Shown here piece by piece: positions 8,985 through 20,900 of a stretch of 64,000 bases of DNA. The notes beneath the pieces are model-generated. The model was not told where the DNA came from, ran no database searches, and saw only the letters and a program-made list of their open reading frames with translations. Source of the DNA: Lucinisca nassula (taxonomy: Eukaryota; Mollusca; Bivalvia; Lucinida; Lucinidae). Both the position numbers and the translations under genes were made by a program. The stretch spans positions 127,130,188-127,194,187 of the forward strand of contig OY757015.1 in the NCBI GenBank assembly GCA_963580285.1, written 5' to 3'. The stretch's first letter is position 1, and each line of letters starts with the position of its first letter.

Positions 8985-11900
8985 CTGAAAAATGACAAAA
9001 CACACATTGCTATCTTATTGACATGTAGATAGTGAGTGGTTCAAGAATGGTAGGTGTCAGTTTCTGGCAAAAAAATGTGCACCATGCTATTGAGCGGAAT
9101 TTTCCTGATATAAGCCTGACCAGGATAAGTATGAATTGATACATTGACTAGTTTAACGGGCCTCTGTGGCCTAATGGATAAGAGCCCTAACTCTTAATCA
9201 TTAGGTCTCTCACCGCTGTGGTTTGAGCCTGGCTTGGGTCATGTGAGACGCCAAGTTCTGCAATGGAAGGTCAGGTGTTTTTTCTCCGGGCACTGTTTTT
9301 TGTGCACTTCTGATTAATTATTGGCTTGATATAAGGGAAATAATCTTGAAAGGGTCGTTAAACCCAAATCCATCCCCCTCCAAAAAAAAAAACACAAAAA
9401 AACACTGACTAGCCAGGGGTACAGACTAAGCATTTCGCTTTAGGCGCCCAGACTGCCTTAAATCTGTCTTACATTATAAGTTAATAGGAATTTTTATTCA
9501 AAACTTAGGTGCCCAAACAAAAATTTAGGCACCTTGGGCAACTGGGCACCTATCAGTCTGTATCGTTGCTAGCTCAACATGACCCTTAACAGTGCGTACA
9601 GGGTTGTTAAACTCCAAACCAACTAAAGTGTAGGTTGATCCCAGACCAAAAACATGCTTTAAGAAGTGGTGCAAACCCTGATCAGACTGCTTTAGAAGTC
9701 ATTTGGACTGGGTCTAACCTTCATGCCATTCTTTCTGACAGCCTGTATTTATACTTTGAATTCCATAAACTACACACCGTAATGATCCTAAGCATTGGGA
9801 CAGACATGCCTAAGCAAACAGTGCAGACCCAGATCAGACTGCTCCTGTCTGATCAGGGTCAACACTGTTTGCTATTTCATCTGTATTTTCTTGACTCCTT
9901 GCTGGGTAGCAAAACAAATTTGTTTAAATTTTAGGAAAATTACGACAAGTCCTTTGTTTTGTTTGTTTGAGTCGAGGTTTTACTTCCCCATCAACACTAT
10001 TTAGGTCATTTTGGAGATGTTGCGACTTTTACCCGACACTGAGAGGAAATGACATCTCAAGCACTACCACCCATAGAAACCGGTTTAAGGAGCAGTTCGA
10101 CTCACATCACTTTTCCTGGGCAGACCTAAGCTTAGACCTAAGCGGTTTACCAGTATTCAAGTTCAATCAGTTTCAGCTCTGCCTAGAAGCACCGTGCAGC
10201 CCATCTACTTCTCCAAGCCGAGATGGGCGCGGATGATACGGCAAGTCCTCAAGGTTTCCGAAATTTTTAGGATTTTTATGGCAATATTGCTAATTTTACA
10301 ATATAACTGCCATGAACAGACCCAATACAATGTAAAACCAACTGACCCAGCTCCTGAGAAAAGGGTACCAGTACCTCTGCACAGGCAACCAGCAAAGGCT
10401 CAGACAAGTCTGTGCAATCATCCAGTGTCTCTGCTTTGCTGCTTACAACTCAGATGTGTGTGTGTGTGTTACCTCATAGCTCCAGAAAAGGCACTTTTTT
10501 CATTGGAAAAGCCTGATATTTTTCTTATATCTACACAAAAACATGTATTGTGGGTAGTACCCACAATCTTTGTTTATGTGCAGAAATAGGAAAATAATAT
10601 GTGGATACCTCTCTTAACTGGGGCTGTGTGACTTCTCTGTCAGACATATCCATTCACTTTTTTATACATGAGCCAGTGCATGACAAAACCTAAAAAAAAG
10701 ACCTGTGCTTCCATTTTGCTGATTCAACTAGGGCAGTTGTCAGTTTTTGGTGAAAGAATGAGCACTGTACTGGTTAGCAACTTTTGTATAAGCATGCCCA
10801 GGAAAAGTGTGGAAAGTTTAACTGACCAGCAGATGGTTTCGATAATAACTGTTGACTGGGCTGTTAAACTCCAAAACAAGCAAAGCAATAAGACTTGTGC
10901 AATCAGCATTGACTCAGATCAGCCTGTATATCCATATAGTATATACCAGTTGTTTCTCTTCAGTCAGTCAAGACATTGTGTGTTTTCAGATTTGTATCCT
11001 AGCAACAGCGAAGGTAATACAGAGATTGGACCTAAGTAAAGATCAGGAAAAGCCTGGAATCAAACTGATGGCCCACAGTTTATGAGGCAAGTGGCTTAAC
11101 CACTACACCATGGCCGCTTCTTGTCCAGTCACTACAGTAGGGTCAAGTGATCAGTGAAGACTCCGAGCAGATCTAAGCGGAAAGGATACAACACCTTCAG
11201 GGGAGGCAACTCCTGTAAAAGTATTTTTTGTCTCCCATGTCAATTTGGGTCCTGAGGAGCGAATTCTTTCCTTTAAAAGTAGACCCCTTTTTCCATCGGA
11301 CAGAGCTGATAGAAAAGCTGACAGGAAGTTTCGAAAGTTGTCCCCCTTTGAAAAATGATGGAGAAATCTGAAGTGTATCCATTTCCCTTAAAGGCTGTGC
11401 AGGCTGATTTGAGTCTTCACTGGTCTAATAGGCCTTATTGCTAGTTTTGTAATGCACTGGATCCCATCAGGGTATTTTTCCCAGACTTGCTTTTGGAAAC
11501 TGCAAATTAGAGGGTCGAGTGGGCCAGAAACTGCTCAGTTGGATGAGGCTGATCATGGTATATTACACTGTGCTATGGTGTCCATCTTGACTATCAGGTC
11601 AGATTGCCATGAGCGATTCTGATTCTGCATGCTGCCTTGATTCCCATGATTAAGTTTCTGAACAGCTAAATCTGCTTATGATGATCATAGCAACAGATAA
11701 GGCTGGTATTTTTTGATAACTGAAGGATAGTTTTCCTTATTTCTCCAAATAAACCTAAGATGTGAGAATTCATCAGAACCACCTCACCGACACATTAAAC
11801 ACATTTAATTCACAATTTTTGCACATAAATGCCAATATTTCGCCCTAAGCAGACACGACATTGTTAAGGACATCAATCTTTATACATAATGGGACTTATC

Positions 11901-14900
11901 TAATTTGCATATTTAATCTACCAGTGAATTAGGGAATATATTACATGGCGTTATTACATTCTCGGACACGACGTCATGATAAAACTGAGAAGTAAATTTG
12001 TTCCCTTAAGAGCAGACCCCTTTTTGGACGGGTTGTGTTTACAAGAAAGCCAACAAAAAACCCTGCAAGATGCCTGCCTTAACAGTTAGACATCTACACA
12101 TGTATGTTATATCCAAAGAATATTGTATAGATTACACAGAAAAATTACCATTTATAGTAATTTTTCTAACTAATCTATGCACTTTTGGGATCCTTCTTCA
12201 AACAGTTATATCCAAAAGCATGTATTGAGGAACAGTTTTTTCTGAAGAGGATTATAGGCCTTCTTTAAAAATCATTTATTTGCTGTCACCCTAGATGGGT
12301 AGGTAGGTAGGTAGGTGGATAGGTTACTGAGGTAGGTAAAATATATATACAGGCGAACCCCTTTATGTCAAATTCCAAGGGACTGGAGATACTACTTCGA
12401 GTTATCCGAAGTTCGAGATAGGCAAATCGTGACGTCATCAATATACATGTAGACACTGGGAACCCATGTAGAATCAGCATAACTACAATGTACATGTTCG
12501 TTTGCGACACGGAAAAACGTGAATTCACCATTCAGGAAGGCATTCTTTATGTTGTCAGCATTCTTCAACCACGTAGATAAGGTGCTCTGGGCCAGTCCAT
12601 AGTGGTCGGCGATCTGTTTCTTGGATCGAAGCCCCTTCCCAACCTCCATCAGCACTTCGTATTTCAGCTCCAGTGACTTGTTGTCTAATTTTCTCTTCAC
12701 CCCTTTCCTTGCTGATCCAGTTATCCCCCCGGACACGGGTCCTTGGCTGGATTGCTCAGCAACAGGAGTAAAGTTCACCGATCTAACTATCCCCCCAGGG
12801 CCAGATCCGGGTCCTTCATTAGATTGCTCGGCATTAGACAGCGCAGACATCATAAAGGTTTTATCACGAATGATATTGAGCATGCGATAAAATCGCATTA
12901 AATATCTTCTGTATGAGTTACTCATTTATAACACTAATTTCAGACAGTTTCCAAACAAATTAAAGACTGTTTTTAACCCCTCTCACCAAAGGACGCCTCT
13001 TAACAGTGCTCAGTTTATAAAATTTTAAAGACGCCGCTAATTGCTCGAAGGTTCGAATCGAACACACCTATTCTATTCTATTCACCTATGACATATACAC
13101 AAAACAATCGAGGTCAATTAGTCTACACAACAGCTGATCAGTATGTCGGCATCAATTACACTCATTAATCGGACATTGTTTGCAATAATGGATTAATCTG
13201 TTCTCAGTTAAAGGATATTGATCGATCAATGAAAGGTAAATTTCTTCGATTTAAAATTCCTTTCATTTATCAACTCTTTTGTAAGACTTTTGTACTGTCA
13301 AACTTAGGAATTTACGTGACCGTTGGTGATTGACAACACATTTTAATGGCACCGGTTCAAGTTTTCGGCCAAAAATTTTGACTTCGACACAAGCGGTAGT
13401 AAATATTATGGCAAACTGCTTTTGGGGAATAGAAAATCATTTCGAAATAACCGAGTCTTCATGTTAACCGAGTTCGACACAAACGGGGTTGAAATGCAAT
13501 AAATATATAAGGGAAAATGCTCGGGAATGGAAGATCACTTCGACATAAGTGGTTCTATCGAGATATGCAAGTTTGAAATACCGAGGTTCGCCTGTATTTT
13601 ATAAATAATATATACATGTATATATTGTTTTTTTATAAATTTTATTAATTGGAACTTCTATAAATTTTACATGTATAATACATGGCTGAATTCATTTCTC
13701 TGTCAGTAGTTCTAACGTCCACATACTAGTTTAACATTAAAAATACAAATTGGGCCTTTTTGAAAGAAAGTTAAGAATACAATTAAGAATCTTAACATAA
13801 GAAAATTTTAAAAAATCGTCTTCATTATGGTCAATATAGTTTTGGGTAGGGGCTATTTTGCGGGTAGGTAGGGTGACAGCAAAAAGAAGAGTGTGTGTGT
13901 TAGAGTTTTACGTCCCACCAACAGCTAAGGTCATACGGAGACAGGACCTCGGTTTAAAGACTCATCCGAAAGTCTGGAGAAGCCCGGGATTGATCCTGCG
14001 ATCCCTGGTTTACAAGGCGAGTAGCATAACCACTACACCACGGAGGCTTCTAGCAAAAAGAAGAAATTTTATGGCCGGCCCTAGGTGTATTCATACTTAC
14101 CTCCAGGTTTACAATGAAGTCTGTGTTGAAAGAAAAAATACAGTAGACCTGCTGTTGAAAGACTAATCCAAGCCAATGTCACTTTCTTCCAAAAGTATGA
14201 ACTTCTCTCCTGAAATAGTGAACATTTGAAATAAATCATCTGAAAAGTAAATACCTAATGCTCCTAAGTATTGGGACAGACAGGCCTAAGCAAACAGAAG
14301 AGACCCAGATCAGACTGCTCCAGAAGGAGCAGTCTGATCAGGGTCTCCACTGTTTGCCATTCTGTCTGCACCTTCTGGATCTTAAAACAGATTTATAACT
14401 TTAAAAAGTTTAGAATTATAAGTCCTCAAGGACTTTAGGTGTCCAAAATTTTTGTATTTTTATGGTAATAAAGGTACAATATTTTCCTCACCTCTGTCCC
14501 ATAACACCCCCTAAAAGCCTTGAAGAGTTGGCTATTTCATAAGCGAGATAAGAAAAATATCACTATGGGGCTGGGAGCGGGGATTGCTGCATATAAGAGT
14601 TGCTGCAGATGTTAAGTTTTACTTTAGCAAGAGAAAAGTTGGATAGGTTATGTTACCTAAGGCATTTGTCTAACTAACAGAAGAAGGTACATATGACTAT
14701 GTGTGGATTATTTTTCAAGAGAAAGCCAATGTTGCTTTCTTCCAAAAGTATGAACTTCTCTTGCAAAATAGTGAAAATTTGTGATCAATCAACTGAAAAG
14801 TAAATACCATAATGATCCTATGTACATGTATTGGGACAGAAAGGCCTAAGCAAACAGTGCAACGCCAGATCAGACAAGCCTTACATTGAAGTCGGAGGCA

Positions 14901-17900
14901 TAATAAGAGGTAGTGTAGAAGGTAATTACGCACAGGAAACAAATATTGATTACATTTGCTTTTTCTCTGGATACTCCGGATTTCACCCACCTCTGAATAA
15001 CGATCCGCTCATATAAAGGAAATTAATTTTGAAATGGCCGTATTAAAAACCAAAGTCAAAAACAAGAAAAAAAAATCACATGGCACTATAATACCTATAA
15101 TGTTTTGTTTCCCAGGTGATATATTTGCTTTTGATTCCCTATCTATATATTATGTAATATAACAATATTTTTTTCTATATTTTTCATCACCTTACATCAC
15201 GAAAACACGCCCTTGAAGCCCACTTTGACCCCCTTGAACCCCACTTTTATAAAGTAAAACTGGGGTTTACAGGGGTGAACTTATTTTTCAGGCGGTTCTA
15301 ATGAGTACCCACAATCTATATTTTGAGCAGAAATAAGAAAAATATCACAATTTTTTATCTTAAAATTTTCCTTTTTTTTTTTCGGCGATAAAATTTACAC
15401 TGTATTTTGTATAGGCGTGTTTTCGTGATGATGTTTAAAATTGATCTGTCTTCTTTTTATAATAACAATAAAAAATTCAAGTTTATATTTGATTTTATCT
15501 AAATGCGCATCATACAAAAGGATAGTATATAATCTGAAGTCATAATCTATGGCATAATGGCTTATTGTACCACAAACTCATCATGTTAACAAGTCCGTGC
15601 AATGAATACCCTACTAAACCCCACTTTTACAGGGGTATACATTATTTTTCCTATTTCTGCTCCTACACATAGGCTGTCTAGCAAGGTGATTCTAACAAAC
15701 ATCCTTGATTGTATTTGATGATATATTCTTGAATACCTCTATTACTCTATCTCGTCTTTAGCAAAGGAGTCAGTCCACTGAAATTGTCCTTACAACAAGT
15801 TTTGTGGTTTTAACCCATAACAAGCAGACAACAATTGTTGTTGTCTGCTTTGATGTCTGCCATTATTTTGCAAACAGTGAGGAGTCTGATCTGGGTCCAA
15901 ATTGTTTACCTGTATGCAGAAAGACTTTTACAAAGTTTGCCAGAAGATGCAACAGACGACATAAACAGTCAACAATTTCAGGCGCATTTTTTTCTCAGCA
16001 CCATAAGGGTTAAAGAGGGTTGTATATTTCTGAAAAGGGTGCCTCCCATGAAGGGGCATACATTTCCAATAAAAGAACAAGAATTTTGCTGAAGGCAATG
16101 TCTATCATGATGCAACAGCTAATGAAGTCAATGTACCATGCGAAGCAGGTCAAGGCCAAATATGGATACTTACATTAAAGTTGCCATACCTAGATGCAAG
16201 TTTGTCCCAAGTATCAATAATTAAGCTCTTATAGTTCTTGAGAAATTAAGTGCTATAAGTTGATGCAATAGTTCACACAGTCATTGAATGATGAAAAGTA
16301 GGTAAAGGTCAAATTGGGATGCTTGCATTAAAGATGCCATATCTAAATGTACGGTTGTACAAAGTACAGTAAAATTCGGCTATTAAGACCACCTAAAATT
16401 AAGACTAAGTCTGCATTCAAAAGCTATTGAAAGGGTTTCAGTTATTTTTTCTGTGTGTTTTTATAGGACTGTTAAAAAAACAGTCTTAAAACCACTTTTG
16501 AACAGTCCCAAAGGTGGTCTTTATATAGTACAGGCCTCATACTGACCAAGTTTTTCCGTGCCTGAAAGGCCCGATTTTACATCCTTAACCCTCATCATGC
16601 TGAACATGTCTAACATTACCTTTGCAAACAGTGTAGATCCAGATCAGATGGCTTCTGAAGAAGCCATCTGATCAGGATCTACACTGTTTGTAATGCAGTT
16701 TGTGAATTAATTACAATTGAACAAACACTTTATATCAAGTAATTTGATTGGTGAATACCCGGTAGTCAGAAATGTGTGTAGCTAAATAATTTTATTTAGC
16801 AGGATAAACGTTAAAAAGGAAATTTATACAGAATATAGGAGGAAAAATAAAACAATTGAAAGTCAAAAAACCTGAAATCAAGAAAAATCAAGCTCTAAAA
16901 GCCTGAAATCCTGCATATGCCTGAACAATATGAGGCCTGATAGTATCATTTATCAAGCTCTTATAGTTCTTGAGAAAGGGACATGACCAATAGGGTGAAC
17001 ACTAGGGCTGTTACAAATTTTGACGGCTTGACAGACGAAATGGGCAGATGGAAAATTAGACACTTATATCCCACCATGCTTAATCCATTTTGTACCGGAA
17101 ACCCAAAAACGGGGTACCCTGGCAAACAGTGCAGGCCCAGATCAGATGCTGTTGAACGTGGTGTCTGATCAGGACCTACACTGTTTGCAAAAGGTTCAGC
17201 CATTTTCCAAATAAATTTTGAAGAAAACACAACCAGACACCCCTACATTTTGAAATGGATTCCTGCTATATATAAGAAGGAAGATTCCATTTGGTACAAA
17301 AAGGGTTAAAGCTTGCGAATCATAAATCAGTACTTACCATTTCGGACATTCCTTTATGTCTTGACCATTTGAATGCTAAGGTACCAAACACCATGTGAGC
17401 TATAGATGCTACCATAAATACTATGAAGAGTTTTTCATGAACAGCTGAAAATACAACACAACTTCTTTATAACACTGATCATTATAATATGAGCCCTGCC
17501 AAATGAATTTGTGTCTTCGAGCATTCCGTCATGACAAATTTTAACTGTGCATGCCCAGCCATTCACAGGGGCCAGGGATATGGCTTTCTGTCTGAAGGTT
17601 CCTCTTGATTCAGTGCTTGAATGAGCGAGCAGCGAAGGTTCTGGCGAGACTGCGCAGATGCGCAGACTCGCCTGAACCTTCACTGCTCGCATAGGCGATA
17701 AGTACCTAAATCGCTTGACGGGGCACATATGGTTTAAATATTTCTTTGTTATGAGTCAAATGACCCAGTCAACATGTCCGAGGTCATATTGAGTTGGTCA
17801 CTTTACTTAATCACCCATTTTCCCTGGGCATATTTATAAAATAGCAGTTAACCATAGCTTCAGATAAGGCACTATTTTCAGACGAAAAGTTCTGATATTT

Positions 17901-20900
17901 TTCTTATTTCTGAAAGAAAACATATTTTGTGGGTATTCGTTTGAGTGAGGCACTTCTAATGACTACCTACTACATATGTTTCTGTGCAGAAATAGGAAAA
18001 ATAAAATTTGGATACCCACTCTTATCTGGGGCTATGGAACCGTTAACCAGTACAGGACACATTCTTACAAACTGTGTTTATGCACAGGCTCCCCTGAGCT
18101 TTTTGTGGTCACACTGGCTAAAGCTCAGTCCTAGGCTCATAGCACAGTGAGTGTGACACTGGCCTTGTAAACTACAAAATGTACAGTTTGAGGCCAGGCC
18201 CCGAGGTTATAAAACTTTTTTTTTCATGCTCAACTCAGCTGAGTATGAAACTTGTGGTGCTCATAAAAATAAAATACTAAGATGTTGAGCGCTTTTTGTT
18301 TCTCTGATAGCAGAGAATGTTATTTGTCCAACTCACAAATTTTAAAATGCCAACAATTGTTGGCATTTTAAAATTTGTGAGCAGAACAAATTTCATGCTC
18401 AATTGAGTTGAACATGAAACAAGAGGGGCCAGAGGGCCCTGGTTCGCTCACCTGATCCAAAGCATAACAAGTGGGCCCCGGGCAGGGTCAATTTTGGCCC
18501 CAGGGCTAAAATTTGAACAATCTTGGTAGAGGTCCACAAGATGAAGCTTCATATCGAATATGAAAGACCTGGGCTTTCTGGTTTCAGAGAAAAAGACTTT
18601 AAAGGTTTACAGGTGCATATAGAAGTCTATGTAAAACAAGATTTTCCCTATATAAGTCTATGTTAAACCAAAGGGCCCCGGAGCGGGGGCATTTTTGGCC
18701 CCAGTGCTATAATTTGAACAATCTTGGTAGAGGTCCACTAGCTGAAGCTTCATAACAAATATCAAAGACCTAAGCCTTGTGTTTCAGAGAAGATGATTTT
18801 TAAAGATTTTCCCTATATAAGTCTATGTAAAACCAAAGGGCCACTTGGCAGGGGCATTTTTGGTCTCAGGGCTATAATTTGAACAATCTTGGTAGAGGTC
18901 CACAAGATGAAGCTTCATACCAAATATCAAAGACCTGGGCCTTGCAGTTTCAGAGAAGAAGATTTTTCAAGATTTTCCCTATATAAGCCTATGTAAAACA
19001 AAAGGGCCCTGGTGCAGGGGCATTTTTGGCCCCAGCACTATAATTTGAAAAATCTTGGTAGGGGTCCACTAGATGAAGCTTCATACCAAATATCAAAGAC
19101 CTGGGCCTTGCAGTTTCAGAGAAGAAGATTTTTCAAGATTTTCCCTATATAAGCCCATGTAAAACCATAGGGCCCCCCGTGCGGGGGGCATTTTTAGCTC
19201 AAGCACTATAATTTGAACAATCTTGGTAGGGGTCCACTAGATGAAGCTTCATACCAAATATCAAAGACCTGGGCCTTGCACTTTCAGAGAAGAAAATTTT
19301 TTAAAGATTTTCCCTATATAAGCCTATGTAAAACAAAAGGGCCCTGGTGCGGGGGCATTTTTGGCCCCAGCACTATAATTTGAACAATCTTGGTAGGGGT
19401 CCACTTGATGAAGCTTCATACCAAATATCAAAGACCTGGGCCTAGCGGTTTCAGAGAAGAAGATTTTTCAAGATTTTCCCTATATAAGCCCATATAAAAC
19501 CAAAGGGCCCCCGTGCGGGGGCATTTTTAGCTTCAGCACTATAATTTGAACAATCTAAGTAGGGGTCCACTAGATAAAGCTTCATACCTAATATCAAAGA
19601 CCTTGGCCTTGCGGTTTCAGAGAAGGAGATTTTTAAAGATTTTCCCTATATAAGCCTATGTAAAACCAAAGGGCCCCCGTGAGGGGGCATTTTTGGCCCC
19701 AGCACTATAATTTGAACAATCTTGGTAGGGGTCCACTATATGAAGCTTCATACCAAATATCAAAGACCTGGGCCTTGCGGTTTCAGAGAAGAAGATTTTT
19801 CAAGATTTTCCCTATATAAGCCCATGTAAAACCAAAAGGGCCCCCGTGCGGGGGCATTTTTAGCTCCAGCACTATAATTTGAACAATCTTGGTAGGGGTC
19901 CACTAGATGAAGCTTCATACCAAATATCAAAGATCTGGACCTTGCAGTTTCAGAGAAGAAGATTTTTAAAGATTTTCCCTATATAAGCCCATGTAAAACC
20001 AAAGGGCCCCCGTGCGGGGGCATTTTCGGCCCCAGCACTATAATTTGAACAATCTTGGTAGGGGTCCACTAGATGAAGCTTTATACTAAATATCAAAGAT
20101 CTGGGCCTTGCGGTTTCAGAGAAGAAGATTTTTTAAGTTTTCGGTGAAAAAAATCTATTTTTGGCTACTGTGACCTATATGTGCAACGGACCGGAACCAT
20201 TTGAACAACTTTGAAAGGGGACCACCTAAGGATCATTCCTGTGAAGTTTGGTCAAAATTCGATCAGTGGTTTAGGAGGAGATGTAGTTTGAAGAAAAGTT
20301 TATGGACGCACGCACGGACGGACGCACGACGGACAAAAAGTGATCCCAAAAGCTCACCTTGTCACTACGTGACAGGTGAGCTAAAAAGTTTTATAACCTC
20401 GGGGCCAGGCTTCATCATCTGCACGACCAGCTTTTCAGAATAGACAAGACTCAAAAACCTATTTTCATACATGTACATGTATGTGCCACAGTCTAGCTGC
20501 TGATTGGATAATAATGCTAAAACAACGCCATAAAAGATCATCCCACTGCTTCTATGCTCCAATACAGGTTTGGGCCCCCGCCCATCAGGGCTTAGAGAAA
20601 TTGATTGGGCTGCATGGTGCTGCCACACAGAGCTGAAACCAACTGCACTTTACTTCTGGTAAATCGCCAAGGTCTTAGCCTTCATTCAGTTCCTTGTCAA
20701 ATTGGTGTGACTCTATGCATATAATCCCTATTGGTTTGTATGGGCAGTAGGGCTTGAGATGTCAATTCATTTTAATGTCAGGTAAAAGTCCAACAAAATT
20801 GGAAGCAACGTCTCCAAAATTACCTTAACATTGTTGACAGGGATGTAAACCTCAATTTAAACAAACAAACCAATAAGTTTTGGTTTAGCAAATACAGGTA

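Larger units (their letters stand above)
12283..13880. mobile_element. Outer TIR element hosting the Tigger copy
   Basis: GCTGTCACCCTA at 12284 and TAGGGTGACAGC ending 13879 are exact inverse copies, each followed inward by GGGTAGGTAGG repeats. The Tigger-like element 12350-13594 lies inside. Possible MITE; no target duplication found. Confidence 0.45.
18194..20409. mobile_element. Palindrome-rich TIR element, split by HM2
   Basis: 26-bp TIRs (CCAGGCCCCGAGGTTATAAA left; the complement at 20384-20409 differs at one position). The left part holds nested palindromes, including an exact 50-bp one (18332-18381), and two CATGCTCAA..TGAG..ATGA palindromes at its sides. Without the HM2 insertion it would be about 250 bp, almost all fold-back. 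Confidence 0.7.

Noticed and set aside
12392..12925. A domesticated CENP-B-like host gene
   Set aside because: It lies within clear TIRs with TA duplication, so the simplest reading is a transposon relic; kept only as a question.
14715..14990. Minus-strand 91-residue frame as an extra membrane exon
   Set aside because: It covers the duplicated exon 4 start, an M3 MITE piece and an S1 SINE fragment.
18460..20140. Regular repeats as a CRISPR array
   Set aside because: Units are ~166 bp with no short repeat/variable spacer pattern, in a eukaryotic intron; it is a minisatellite.
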